Source of the DNA: a bacterium
GTDB lineage: Bacteria; UBA8248
Assembly (NCBI GenBank): GCA_030922375.1
Contig: JAVEPB010000079.1
Span: 1-51,863, forward strand
DNA: 51,863 nucleotides
Direction: 5' to 3'
The translations under genes were made by a program, and so were the position numbers. The notes below the pieces were generated by a model. It ran no database searches and had not been told where the DNA came from. It was given only the letters and a program-made list of their open reading frames with translations. Shown piece after piece: positions 1 through 8,315 of this stretch (its first letter is position 1; every line of letters starts with the position of its first letter).

Positions 1-108
1 AGGCCACATAGTTCATTAGGATATCGTCCGCCGGCACCTGAGACGAAAGAACCATGGCCTCCGGGCTTCGCTCCGCTTCGCCCTGCGGCCATGGTTCCAG
101 AACTCTAA
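1..108 (+). pseudogene. C-terminal end of an integrase-core (DDE) transposase, cut by the window edge
   Basis: The reading frame is open from base 1 to a TAA at 106-108. It translates to RPHSSLGYRPPAPE followed by about 20 more residues. The RPHSxLGYxxPxE signature is the usual end of the rve/DDE integrase domain in IS3, IS481 and related transposases. Only the C-terminus is inside the window, so intactness cannot be judged. The tail beyond RPPAPE is encoded by an inverted repeat (ACCATGGCC...GGCCATGGT, near 51-97), so the frame may simply read into the element's non-coding end. The IS family is not certain. Confidence 0.6.
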
Positions 109-240
109 GAGAAGGTGGTATCACTAACGGGGGCAGGTCAATTCCACGCCTCTCCTATCTCCTCGGGAAAGAAAACAACAAGCCGCCCGAAGTCTACCAT
201 TTCGGTTTGAAGTCTACCATTTCAGTTAAAAAAAGCACGA
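109..240. mobile_element. Probable right end of the insertion sequence, with tandem 20-bp repeats
   Basis: Directly downstream of the transposase C-terminus there are two adjacent 20-bp repeats at 189-208 and 209-228. Each has the core GAAGTCTACCATTTC and they differ at two or three positions. Repeated binding sites near the tip are known for IS21-type and some IS481-type elements. I cannot see the other end or a target-site duplication, so the exact boundary is unknown. From about 240 to 392 nothing is recognisable except G-rich, A-rich sequence downstream of ugd. Confidence 0.5.
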
Positions 241-392
241 TATGAATCAATGGTTTCAAGGAATCTGGGGGCACTCCGGAGAAGCATCGGGTAATGGGTG
301 GTTAAGGGGGAAAAAGGAAAACCCGCGTTGAGAAAAAGGAGGGGGGATTGTCCTCGTCAGTGTGGAAATTCACCCTCCCCGGATGAGATGGC

Positions 393-1730
393 CTAGCCCT
401 TCTCCTCCGGAAGGGTGGGGGCGCGCCCGATGCAGTGATACTCGATTCCGGCCTTGGCCACCTGGGCCGGGACATAGATATTCCGGCCATCGAAAATGAC
501 GGAGCCGCTCAGCGCCTCGCGAATTCTATCCAGATCCAATTGAATGAATTCGCGCCATTCCGTCGCGATCACGGCGGCGTCGGCCCCCTTGGCCGCATCG
601 TAGGCACTTCGGCAATATTCGATGTTCTCCTCACCGAGGATCTTTTTGGCATTGTTAATGGCAATGGGATCGTAGGCCCGCAATCGGGCGCCGCAATCCA
701 TCAACATCCTGCAAAGCGGGACGCTTTTCGCCTCCCGCATGTCATCGGTCTCCGGCTTGAAAGCCAAACCTAAAATGGCGATTACCCTGCCCGCGAGCGG
801 CTTCTCTCCTCCCTCTCCGATCCGTTCGACTATTCTATCCACGAATCGAGAGATTCGGTTCTCGTTTATTTCCACCACTTCGCGAAGAAGATCAAACCCC
901 GGACCGATTTCATTCGCCGTATGAATCAACGAATCGACATCTTTCGGAAAACAGGAGCCGCCGTAGCCCAACCCCGCATCGAAAAATCCGGAGCCAATGC
1001 GTTTGTCGGCGCCCACCCCCTTGGCCACCTCCGAGACATTCGCCCCCGAAACCTCGCAAAGATTGGCCACGGCGTTGATGAAACTGATCTTCGTGGCCAA
1101 AAAGGCGTTGGACGCATATTTGATGATTTCGGCGCTGAGAATATCCGTTACGAAAACCGAACAATCCCATGGGCGGTATAGTTCCAACAGGCGAGAGGCG
1201 GACTCCTCCGAGGAAGCGCCGATTACAATCCGGTCGGGGTGAAGGGAATCGCTGATCGCCTGCCCCTCTCGCAGAAACTCCGGATTACTCACCACATCGA
1301 AGGAACCATTTCCGTTGCGGAACTTTTCGATTATCTCGCGCACAAAATCGCCCGTACCAACCGGAACCGTGCTCTTGTTCACGATAATTTTATGCCCGTT
1401 CAGGTGATTGGCGATTTCCTTGGCCGCCGCCTCCACCTGAGACAAGTCGGTCTCTCCTCCATCCTTGGGAGGGGTGCCCACGCATATAAAAATAATTTCA
1501 CTTTGCGTAACAGCCTTAGCCGCCGAGGTTGTAAATTCAAGGCGCTCCTCATGGGTGTTTCGGTTCAACAACTCCGGGAGCCCGGGCTCGAATATCGGAC
1601 ATTTTCCCGATTTCAGATCCTCGATTCGCCCCTCGTCGATGTCGACGCATATGACATCGTTTCCCATGTCGGCGAATACGGCAGAGGTGACCAGCCCGAC
1701 ATAACCACTTCCCAGAACACAGATTTTCAT
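393..1730 (-). CDS. ugd: UDP-glucose 6-dehydrogenase
   Basis: It oxidises UDP-glucose to UDP-glucuronate with two NAD+, feeding capsule, exopolysaccharide or lipid A sugar synthesis in the cytoplasm. The 445 residues match the family length. The N-terminus has the Rossmann motif GSGYVG (residues 7-12). The hinge carries KSTVPVGTG (119-127), and the catalytic cysteine is C260 in GGSCFPKDV. The C-terminal nucleotide-binding domain has GLAFKPETDD. The ATG at 1730 begins exactly at the Rossmann strand (MKICVLGSGYVG), which fixes the start. It stands alone: the IS end lies downstream and the hemolysin-III-like gene is about 320 bp upstream on the same strand. UDP-glucose versus another UDP-hexose cannot be settled by eye. 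Confidence 0.93.
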   Translation of the reverse strand: MKICVLGSGYVGLVTSAVFADMGNDVICVDIDEGRIEDLKSGKCPIFEPGLPELLNRNTHEERLEFTTSAAKAVTQSEIIFICVGTPPKDGGETDLSQVEAAAKEIANHLNGHKIIVNKSTVPVGTGDFVREIIEKFRNGNGSFDVVSNPEFLREGQAISDSLHPDRIVIGASSEESASRLLELYRPWDCSVFVTDILSAEIIKYASNAFLATKISFINAVANLCEVSGANVSEVAKGVGADKRIGSGFFDAGLGYGGSCFPKDVDSLIHTANEIGPGFDLLREVVEINENRISRFVDRIVERIGEGGEKPLAGRVIAILGLAFKPETDDMREAKSVPLCRMLMDCGARLRAYDPIAINNAKKILGEENIEYCRSAYDAAKGADAAVIATEWREFIQLDLDRIREALSGSVIFDGRNIYVPAQVAKAGIEYHCIGRAPTLPEEKG

Positions 1731-2051
1731 TCTTTCCGGCGCCTTTTTCGAAACGAGATGTTCAAATCAATATGATGACAGGCTCTCTTGAAATCCGTAT
1801 ATTCAACAATTGCAACACATTATAAATGGTCGCAAATCAAGAGGCTAAAAGCTCCCGCGATTCTAAGTCAAGCTTCGGCCCCCATCAATCCAACACACGA
1901 GAAAACCGGCCCTCGGGGTCTCCCTGTTGAATTCGGATCGATATCATTGGCATCAACCCGATTTCCTCGTTGCATTTGTTCAATGTCGCATCAGGCGGGT
2001 AATTTCGGACAGTTCCCATGGATACTAGTTTGGTTTTTGAGAGCGGGGCCC
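1731..2051. other. Intergenic stretch between ugd and the hemolysin-III-like gene
   Basis: About 320 bases without a supportable gene. Apart from the candidate ugd -10 box I see no repeat, RNA or terminator. Long frames that cross it are antisense shadows of the neighbouring gene. Confidence 0.6.
1819..1824 (-). promoter_or_regulatory. Candidate -10 box upstream of ugd
   Basis: On the minus strand TATAAT is found at 1824-1819, about 90 bases before the ugd start. It is a perfect -10 hexamer within an AT-rich stretch, but no good -35 lies 16-18 bases upstream (closest TAGCCT). This is a single-motif call. Confidence 0.3.
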
Positions 2052-2708
2052 TCAGCCCGCGTACCACATGACGGCGACGTAGTGGCAGGCGGTGCCGGCG
2101 ACGACGAACAGGTGCCAGATCAGGTGGTTGTAAGGAATCCGCCGGGCGGCAAAGAAGCCGACGCCCACCGTGTAGGCGGCGCCGCCCGCGAATATCCAGA
2201 ACAAACCCCAGGGGGGGAAGCTCAGCCAGATGGGCTTTATCGCGACGATGGCGAGCCAACCCATCGCGAGGTAGAGGGACACCTGAACAACGATGGAGCG
2301 CAACTTGCCAGCCGCGTTCAGCGCGATGCCGGCGGCGGCCAGGCCCCAGACAATTGCGAGAAGCGTCCACCCCCAGACGCCGCTCAGGGCGCCGAGCATG
2401 AACGGGGTGTATGTTCCGGCGATCATGAGATAGATCGCCATCTGGTCAAGATCCTCGAAAAAGCGCCTGCCCCAGCGCCGGGGCATTGCGTGCGAGAGAG
2501 TCGAGGCGAGGTAGAGCAGAATCATCGCGGCGACGAACACCGTCGCGCCGAGTGTGCGGACCGTGCCGCCGCTCACGCCAGCCGAGTAGACGAGCACCGG
2601 GCCGGCGGCCAGGGCGGAGATGAGGGCAACGCCGTGACTCACGCTGTTGGCGATCTCCTCGCGGTGGGTTTGCCTGTGTTTGTCCCAGCCGATGGCCCAG
2701 TCGATCAT
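2052..2708 (-). CDS. Hemolysin III / YqfA family (PAQR-like) integral membrane protein
   Basis: A 218-residue protein with about seven hydrophobic segments. The hallmark motifs of the hemolysin III/PAQR superfamily are in order: EEIANSVSHG (about 17-26), STLSHAMP (about 68-75), DQMAIYLMIAGTYTPF (about 86-101) and a final NHLIWHLFVVAGTACHY. The Ser-His, Asp and paired His residues are those proposed to bind metal in this superfamily. Function in bacteria is poorly known (membrane homeostasis or hydrolase activity); the name does not imply a toxin. A purine-rich Shine-Dalgarno (GGAAAGGGG) precedes the ATG at 2708. It appears monocistronic. Confidence 0.9.
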   Translation of the reverse strand: MIDWAIGWDKHRQTHREEIANSVSHGVALISALAAGPVLVYSAGVSGGTVRTLGATVFVAAMILLYLASTLSHAMPRRWGRRFFEDLDQMAIYLMIAGTYTPFMLGALSGVWGWTLLAIVWGLAAAGIALNAAGKLRSIVVQVSLYLAMGWLAIVAIKPIWLSFPPWGLFWIFAGGAAYTVGVGFFAARRIPYNHLIWHLFVVAGTACHYVAVMWYAG

Positions 2709-3218
2709 CAGCCCCTTTCCTTTGCCAGAGCGCGGGTGAATCTATGCTTGGTCAGCGGCGGCTATTCTAGACTAAATCGTCCCGTATTGTACGGCACCGC
2801 TCTCTCCCGCTTCAAATCTGGCCGATTTACCCTCACTCGGGCAACACCTGTCACAAGTATGGAATCGGAAAATCGGGGCATTCCAACTAACGATATTTTG
2901 CGGACCACTCCCGAAAAATCCAGGCGCGCGAACTCTGTTCAATTGCCCGAGCGCATCGCGCAGGGCGCCGAGCCCTATTCACTGAGATTCCGGGCCTTCT
3001 GGGTGGTTGCGTTACGAAATACCCGTCCGCATCCCCGAAATTCCTCGAATTTCCCGTTCATGAGGGCCGCCCCACAGCCGGTAAAATGATTAAACCAGGC
3101 GCCTGGCGGACGGGTTCCTGGCCAATCTCTTCAAGGAGTTCCGCGGGGAGCAAGAAATGCGCGATGACGGGCGGCAGAAAAAACACGACACCGATTACAA
3201 GAACCCGCGAGAAATAAG
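2709..3218. other. Intergenic region holding a decayed holin-like fragment
   Basis: From 3103 to 3144, plus-strand codons read LADGFLANLFKEFR, which aligns with residues 12-25 of the downstream holin (MAGGLLPDIFKEFR). The two share a perfect 17-bp repeat (3128-3144 and 3548-3564). The frame then runs through a 21-codon stretch (ATG at 3157) whose TGA overlaps the ATG of the lipoprotein gene at 3219. No start codon precedes the conserved part, so this looks like a truncated copy. The left half, 2709-3090, shows nothing recognisable. Confidence 0.5.
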
Positions 3219-3488
3219 ATGAGGCTAGCGCTGGTGCGCCTCCTCGCCCTCGCGGGCCTAGTGGGACTCGCGGGCTGCGCGGCCGCCCCTCTTCTTGCGG
3301 CGCCTCCTTCCGGGCCGCCCGCGCCGGTGGTCTTATTCGGGCCAACGCAATGCCCACTCATCTTCACCTTCCGGGCTGACGACACAATAGAGCTTTCGGG
3401 TTTGGAGGTCTGCCGCGAGGCCCTTCGCGATTCGATCATTCAGGGCCTGAAGGCCCCGCCCAACTTAAACCGAGGAAAGGAACTCTGA
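3219..3488 (+). CDS. Small lipoprotein, possibly part of a lysis cassette
   Basis: An 89-residue protein whose N-terminus is a clear lipoprotein signal: MR, a Leu/Ala-rich core and the lipobox LAGC with the acylated cysteine at residue 20. The mature part is short, Pro/Ala-rich at first, with two further cysteines, and matches no family I recognise. It ends one base before the start of the 3TM holin gene, so the two are almost certainly co-translated. By position it could play an Rz1-like spanin role, but the sequence does not show this. The start overlaps the stop of the 21-codon frame in front. Confidence 0.6.
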   Translation: MRLALVRLLALAGLVGLAGCAAAPLLAAPPSGPPAPVVLFGPTQCPLIFTFRADDTIELSGLEVCREALRDSIIQGLKAPPNLNRGKEL

Positions 3489-3489
3489 C

Positions 3490-3996
3490 ATGATCGTTTC
3501 CCTGATTGGCTCCGTCCTCGGTATGGCGGGCGGGCTCCTGCCCGACATCTTCAAGGAGTTCCGCCAGAGCCGGGAGCATACGCGCGAACTAGAGCGGATG
3601 GACAAGGACGCCGAAAATCAGCTCAAGATGGTGGAGAAGAAAACGGACGCCAAGCTCGCCGGGGTCGAGGCGAATGTCGCGGTCGAGGAGATGCGCGCCT
3701 TCGCCAAGCAGATGGATAACATCCATAAAGCGCAGGCCCCGACGGGAATTCCCTTCGTTGACACCTTCAACGCCCTGCTCCGGCCCACCACGGCCTCGCT
3801 CATCATGCTTCTCTTCGTCGGGACGGCGGGGATGTACGTCTGGGCCGTCATCACGAAATTCATGGCCGGGGCCATCCCGCTCGATATGGCGGCGGCGATG
3901 ATTTGGGGCTCGCTGGTCGGCGACTCGATCCAGGCCGTCCTCGGCTTCCTGTTCGGCTACCGTTCGACGAAGGGCCGCGTCTCGGCGGCGAGGTAA
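3490..3996 (+). CDS. 3TM holin family protein (phage or gene-transfer-agent type)
   Basis: 168 residues. The N-terminus is amphipathic, with a charged coiled-coil-like segment at about 25-70 (rich in Lys, Glu, Asp). FVDTFNALLRPTTASLIMLLFVG and two more hydrophobic segments follow, and the end is positively charged. The 'RP' before the membrane segments and the late W-x-S-L-V-G-D pattern are typical of the holin family described for gene transfer agent release. Such proteins form inner-membrane pores at lysis. No endolysin, terminase or structural phage gene is nearby, so this is probably an orphan cassette. The spacing to the lipoprotein stop is one base. Confidence 0.7.
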   Translation: MIVSLIGSVLGMAGGLLPDIFKEFRQSREHTRELERMDKDAENQLKMVEKKTDAKLAGVEANVAVEEMRAFAKQMDNIHKAQAPTGIPFVDTFNALLRPTTASLIMLLFVGTAGMYVWAVITKFMAGAIPLDMAAAMIWGSLVGDSIQAVLGFLFGYRSTKGRVSAAR

Positions 3997-4381
3997 CTTA
4001 ACACCAACTGGATGTTAAGTTGCGGGTTACTTTTCCCCGCTTGCCGTGAGTTCCGGGAAAAGAGAAAACACTTGTAGCTTTTAATGAGGCAGGTCCCTGA
4101 TCCACCCGGACACTGTCGGGGCCTTCCAGCCTAACCTCTTGACTCGGTTCGTTTCTCCGCCTCTTGGCCCTTGGGGAGCCTTACGCTTCGGTCTCTGGAT
4201 ATACATAATAGAGGGTGTTATTATTTTCGAGTGGAAGTAACCGAAATGAATCAGACAAGATAATAACGAAAACATGTTCGTTATTTTATCGCTTGCCCGA
4301 AAGTTCTTCTAAATTTAGTCGACATCAAAAATTTAGGAAATATCTCTTTAATTTTCAATAGTTTGAAAAGGAAATCAGTCA
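3997..4381. other. AT-rich intergenic region upstream of inositol phosphate synthase
   Basis: Right after the holin stop there is a 9-bp inverted repeat (AACTTAACA / TGTTAAGTT, 3995-4021) without a strong T-run. From about 4190 to 4381 the sequence turns markedly AT-rich, unlike the genes around it. It contains another 9-bp inverted repeat, AATAACGAA-N6-TTCGTTATT, at 4262-4285. That repeat could be an operator or a weak terminator. No gene is supported here. Confidence 0.5.
4262..4285. promoter_or_regulatory. Inverted repeat AATAACGAA-N6-TTCGTTATT, possible operator
   Basis: A perfect 9-bp inverted repeat with a six-base spacer, about 100 bases before the inositol phosphate synthase start and inside an AT-rich block. 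The spacing and symmetry suit a dimeric repressor site. A hairpin terminator (arms followed by TTATC) is the alternative. Confidence 0.3.
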
Positions 4382-5530
4382 ATGGCGGCCATTAAAATTG
4401 CGATTGCAGGTGTGGGAAACTGTGCAAGTTCCCTCCTGCAGGGAATCGAATACTATCGGAACAACCCTGGCGAGAATCTTGGCCTGATGCACCGGGAGCT
4501 GGGCGGCTTCGGCCCCGAGGATATCCAGGTCGTCGCGGCCTTCGACATCGACGTCCGCAAGGTGGACCGCCCGCTCCACGAGGCGATTTTCGCGCCGCCA
4601 AACTCCACCAAGACTATCTGGAAAGATGTCCCGAACCTCGGGGTGACCGTCCAGATGGGTCCCGTCCTCGACGGGGTGGCAGATCACATGAAGGAATACC
4701 ACCCCGACCGCACCTTCGTGCCCGCCGAGGCAGACCCGGTGGATGTCGAGTCCGTTCTCCGCGAAAGCGGGGCCGAGATGCTGCTCAACTACATGCCGGT
4801 GGGCTCCGAGGAAGCGGCGCGCCACTACGCCGAGGCCGCTCTCGCCTCGGGCGTCTCGTTCATCAACTGCATGCCCGTCTTCATCGTTTCGGATCCCAAG
4901 TTCGCCGCGCGCTTCACCGACGCGGGGATTCCCGTCGTCGGCGACGACGTGAAGGCCCAGCTCGGGGCCACGATTCTTCACCGCACGCTGGCGAAGCTGT
5001 TCGCCGACCGCGGCGTCAAGATCAAGCGGACCTACCAGCTCAACACCGGCGGAAACACCGATTTCCTGAACATGCTGGAGCGCTCCAGGCTCCACTCGAA
5101 GAAAATCTCGAAAACCTCGGCGGTGCAGAGCCAACTGGACGAACCTCTCGAGTCGGACAACATCCACATCGGCCCGAGCGACTACGTCCCCTGGCAGGAA
5201 GACAACAAGATATGCTTCCTGCGGCTCGAGGGAGAGGGCTTCGGCGGGGTACCGCTCGAAATCGAGGCCAGGCTCTCCGTCGAGGATTCGCCCAACTCGG
5301 CGGGCGTCGTCATCGACGCGGTACGCCTCTGCCGCATCGCGCGAGACCGCGGGGAGGCGGGCCCGCTCTACCCGGTGAGCGCCTACTTCATGAAACACCC
5401 TCCCGTTCAGATTCCCGACACCTGCGCGAAACAGCTTCTCGACGAATTCGTCGCCGGAACGCGCCGGGCCAGCGAGCCCGTGGAAGTGGCGAGCGACTGC
5501 GATTCATCGGAGGATGGCTCCGGCCTGTAG
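4382..5530 (+). CDS. ino1: Inositol-3-phosphate (myo-inositol-1-phosphate) synthase
   Basis: It converts glucose 6-phosphate to 1L-myo-inositol 1-phosphate with enzyme-bound NAD+, the first step towards inositol, phosphatidylinositol or inositol osmolytes. The 382 residues fit the shorter prokaryotic form. The N-terminus has the NAD motif GVGNCASSL (residues 10-18). Family blocks follow: AAFDIDVRKV, LLNYMPVGSEEA, FINCMPVF, GDDVKAQLGATI and QLNTGGNTDFLNM. They match the prokaryotic/actinobacterial subgroup. An AAGGAAA ribosome-binding site lies about eight bases before the ATG. The 3' end (last 40 codons) is polar and divergent. It is the only inositol gene here, so the pathway it feeds is unknown. 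Confidence 0.93.
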   Translation: MAAIKIAIAGVGNCASSLLQGIEYYRNNPGENLGLMHRELGGFGPEDIQVVAAFDIDVRKVDRPLHEAIFAPPNSTKTIWKDVPNLGVTVQMGPVLDGVADHMKEYHPDRTFVPAEADPVDVESVLRESGAEMLLNYMPVGSEEAARHYAEAALASGVSFINCMPVFIVSDPKFAARFTDAGIPVVGDDVKAQLGATILHRTLAKLFADRGVKIKRTYQLNTGGNTDFLNMLERSRLHSKKISKTSAVQSQLDEPLESDNIHIGPSDYVPWQEDNKICFLRLEGEGFGGVPLEIEARLSVEDSPNSAGVVIDAVRLCRIARDRGEAGPLYPVSAYFMKHPPVQIPDTCAKQLLDEFVAGTRRASEPVEVASDCDSSEDGSGL

Positions 5531-5700
5531 GTTCCGAAACCGCCGGTCCCGGAGCAGCCTTTCGCGGCGCTCCTTATTATCGGCGCCATTGCCCACCTGT
5601 TGATTACCGGAATTATTCTGAAAGGCTGGCGGCGAACGCTCGCCTGACTTCATGGCTGCCGGTCATACAGTCAGCGGGTTCATCGACTTCGAAATATTCT

Positions 5701-5776
<76 letters not shown>

Positions 5777-6102
5777 ATATCATTGAATAATATAGGCTTA
5801 TTCAAACGCCATCACGGCCGAAATCCCCCGCCCAGAGGAGCCGGGACGCCGAAACGGGCGCATTTCTTATAACATGCGCTCATCTGCGGAGACAATCCGA
5901 ATCACGGTTAATCCCCCTGCTTTCCGCTCCCCTCGCGAAGGGCCACCGGTCCTCCCCCTTCCCCGAATGAAACTTCAATAGAGCCCGCGTGCCGCCGCCT
6001 GGCGGGTAAGGTAGGATATACGGATTCGGAACCGCACTTTTTCGTACAATAGCCCCCGCGCCCCCCTCGGCGGTGGGCGCGCCCAAAAAGGAGTCCACCG
6101 GA
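5777..6102. other. Divergent intergenic region between tRNA-Phe and the YtoQ-like gene
   Basis: About 325 bases with no gene. Besides the tRNA upstream TATATT and the AAAAAGGAG ribosome-binding site at 6085-6093 for the plus-strand gene, I see nothing recognisable. Confidence 0.5.
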
Positions 6103-6561
6103 ATGCCAGACCAGGTTTGGAAAGTCTACCTCTCGGGCGAGGTTCATACCGATTGGCGTGAAGTCATCAAGAGAGGCGCCGGGGAGGCCGGATTGCCGGT
6201 GGAATTTCTCACTCCGGTCACCGACCACGACTCGAGCGATAACTGCGGGGTGGATATTCTCGGCGGCGAGAGCGATTCCTTCTGGAAAGACCACAAGGGC
6301 GCCAGCGTGAACGCCATCCGCACCCGCACCCTTATCGAAAAGGCCGATGTCGTTGTCGTGCGCTTCGGCGAGAAATACAAGCAGTGGAACGCCGCCTTCG
6401 ACGCAGGCTATGCCGCCGCCCTGGGCAAGGCGATCATCACGGTCCACGACTCGGGAAACGGCCACGCGCTCAAGGAAGTGGACGCGGCCGCGCTCGCGGT
6501 AGCCGAGAAGCCCGAGCAGGTGGTTCGTCTTCTCAACTACGCCATCAACGGAACCCTCTAG
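6103..6561 (+). CDS. YtoQ family protein
   Basis: 152 residues related over the full length to Bacillus YtoQ. Shared blocks are VYLSGEVHTDWRE, FLTPVTDHDSSDNCG, ILGG, a KDHKGASVNAIRTRTLIEKADVV region and FGEKYKQWNAAFDAGYAAALGKAII. The fold resembles the nucleoside 2-deoxyribosyltransferase / SLOG-like superfamily, where such Asp and Glu residues bind nucleotides. The biochemical role is unknown. I place the start at the ATG at 6103, because AAAAAGGAG lies at 6085-6093 and the homology begins here, rather than at a GTG ten codons upstream. It is 18 bases before the AIR-synthase-like gene, likely one operon. Confidence 0.85.
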   Translation: MPDQVWKVYLSGEVHTDWREVIKRGAGEAGLPVEFLTPVTDHDSSDNCGVDILGGESDSFWKDHKGASVNAIRTRTLIEKADVVVVRFGEKYKQWNAAFDAGYAAALGKAIITVHDSGNGHALKEVDAAALAVAEKPEQVVRLLNYAINGTL

Positions 6562-6579
6562 ACCAGGCGCCGTTTTCGC

Positions 6580-7596
6580 ATGACCGGCGATCCTCCTCCC
6601 CTTCCGCTGGGAAAACTCCCACCGGACCTTCTCGACCGGCTACTCTCCAGTCTGGAGGGCCACCCCCGCCTAACGGTCGGCCCGCGTGTCGGCGAGGACG
6701 CCGCAGTCATCGACATGGGCGACAGGTATCTGGTCGCCAAGAGCGATCCGATTACTTTTGTCGAGGAGCGAATCGGCTGGTACGCCGTTCATGTAAACGC
6801 GAACGACATCGCCTGCATGGGGGCCACCCCGATGTGGTTCCTGGCGACCCTTCTCTTGCCCGAAGGACGCGCCGGCGAAGGGATGATCGAACGAATCTGG
6901 AGCGATATCCAGGGCGCGTGCCGGGAGTTGAGCATCACCCTCTGCGGCGGCCACACCGAGGTAACGGCGGGCCTAGCGCGCCCGATCGTCTGCGGCCAGA
7001 TGCTCGGGGAGGTCTCGAGGGAAGGGCTTATACGGGGGGACGGCGCACGGGAGGGAGACGCCGTTCTACTCACCCGGGCCGTGCCCGTCGAGGGAACAGC
7101 CATCCTCGCCGGCGCGAAGGGAGAGGAACTGGTCCCGGTTCTCGGACGGGATCTGATCGAGCGGGCCGCCGGCTACATCGACTCCCCCGGCGTCAGCGTG
7201 GTCGGCGCGGCGCTGGCGGCGGCGGGGACCGGTCTCGTTCACGCCATGCACGATCCCACCGAGGGCGGGCTCGCCACGGGGATTCACGAACTCGCCGAGG
7301 CGGCGGGGCTTGGCGCGGGCATCGATGAGGAGGCGATTCCTCTCTCCGTTGAAGGTGAAGCGTTATGCAGGGCGCTCGGCCTCGACCCGCTCGGGGTGAT
7401 CACCTCGGGCGCCCTTCTTTTGGCCGTCCCGCCCTCGGGAGAATCGGAAGTCCGCGAGGCGCTCGCGGACGCGGGCGCGCTGGGCGTCCGGATTGGCCGT
7501 CTCCTCCCGGCGGAGGAAGGCGTCACCCTCCACGGAAAAGATGGTCCGGCCCCCCTGCCCCGGTACGATTCGGACGAGATCGGAAAGATTATATAA
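6580..7596 (+). CDS. AIR synthase-related protein (HypE/ThiL/SelD-like fold)
   Basis: 338 residues with the two-domain PurM/AIR-synthase architecture. The N-terminal ATP-binding half has GPRVGEDAAVIDMGDRYLVAKSDPIT, then VNANDIACMGATPMWFL and LCGGHTEVT. The C-terminal half has HDPTEGGLATGIHELAEAAGLG. This resembles HypE, which dehydrates a thiocarboxamide to cyanide for NiFe-hydrogenase, but HypE needs a C-terminal cysteine (PRxC). This protein ends in EIGKII with no cysteine, and no hyp genes are nearby. It is therefore better called an AIR-synthase-related protein of unknown substrate. It is probably co-transcribed with the YtoQ-like gene. The genes on either side of 7597-7638 converge. Confidence 0.82.
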   Translation: MTGDPPPLPLGKLPPDLLDRLLSSLEGHPRLTVGPRVGEDAAVIDMGDRYLVAKSDPITFVEERIGWYAVHVNANDIACMGATPMWFLATLLLPEGRAGEGMIERIWSDIQGACRELSITLCGGHTEVTAGLARPIVCGQMLGEVSREGLIRGDGAREGDAVLLTRAVPVEGTAILAGAKGEELVPVLGRDLIERAAGYIDSPGVSVVGAALAAAGTGLVHAMHDPTEGGLATGIHELAEAAGLGAGIDEEAIPLSVEGEALCRALGLDPLGVITSGALLLAVPPSGESEVREALADAGALGVRIGRLLPAEEGVTLHGKDGPAPLPRYDSDEIGKII

Positions 7597-7638
7597 GCCC
7601 GCCGATGGAAAGCTCTTATTGATATATGGGAACGGAAA

Positions 7639-8046
7639 TTACCCCGTGTAGGTTTCGCCCGAGCGCTCGCTGAGTTCGATTCGTATGCCCTCGGGACCCC
7701 GGATGAAGGCAGTGGTGCGTCCGCCCATCCCGACTGCGCCCGGCTCGCGGATGAACTCGGCTCCCCGCCCCTTGAGCCCGGCTGAGGCGACCGTCACATC
7801 ATCAACGGCGAGGGAAAAATGATCGAGCCCCATCACCGAGTCCGCCGCGCCCGGGCCGGGCGCCTCGCCGGGGCGAACACCCCTCAGAAAAAACCGGGCG
7901 CTGCCGAGGCGCATCACGGCATTGGGCGCGCCGTGGAAATTATCCTCCCGGTAGATTTCCTCCGCCCCGAACACCTCCTTGAAATATAGCGCCATCGCCG
8001 CCAGGTCCCGGCAGATGATGTGAACATGATCGAAAGCGTAATCCAT
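7639..8046 (-). CDS. VOC / glyoxalase-bleomycin resistance superfamily protein
   Basis: 135 residues forming one vicinal-oxygen-chelate module of two beta-alpha-beta-beta-beta repeats. The first begins with FDHVHIICRD (metal-binding His about residue 7). The second begins with GLDHFSLAVDDV (second His) and ends with GPEGIRIELSE (metal-binding Glu). The length and GAEFIREPG...FIRGPEGIRIEL region resemble glyoxalase I or methylmalonyl-CoA epimerase relatives, but the substrate cannot be read from sequence. A GAGGAG ribosome-binding site precedes the ATG. It is divergent from the HAD gene and stands alone. Confidence 0.85.
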   Translation of the reverse strand: MDYAFDHVHIICRDLAAMALYFKEVFGAEEIYREDNFHGAPNAVMRLGSARFFLRGVRPGEAPGPGAADSVMGLDHFSLAVDDVTVASAGLKGRGAEFIREPGAVGMGGRTTAFIRGPEGIRIELSERSGETYTG

Positions 8047-8315
8047 GAATATCTCCTCGAATGCCGGAATTCATTTCATCCAGGGGCGTCGCATCGGACG
8101 CGGGCTCCGCTTTATAAGCATTTCGGGTCTCTCGTGTTATAGTGATTTTAACAAATATCCCTACTGAATGTCCGGAACAATGAGCGATTTTTTATCTTCG
8201 TATCTCCTTGGAAGAAGTGGCTTCGCCCTCTCCGGAGAATCGAGGTGAGCGCGGGCCTGATCGTCGGTCCGTTTACTGAGTACGCCGCCCGCGCAAGGCG
8301 GAGGAGCCGCATTCG

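Noticed and set aside
1788..3089. Plus-strand frame of 433 codons over the hemolysin-III-like gene
   Set aside because: Antisense shadow; low-complexity product and no ribosome-binding site.
4029..4063. TTTTCCC/GGGAAAA hairpin after the holin gene as terminator
   Set aside because: Loop of about 17 bases and no T-run on the plus strand; too weak to call.
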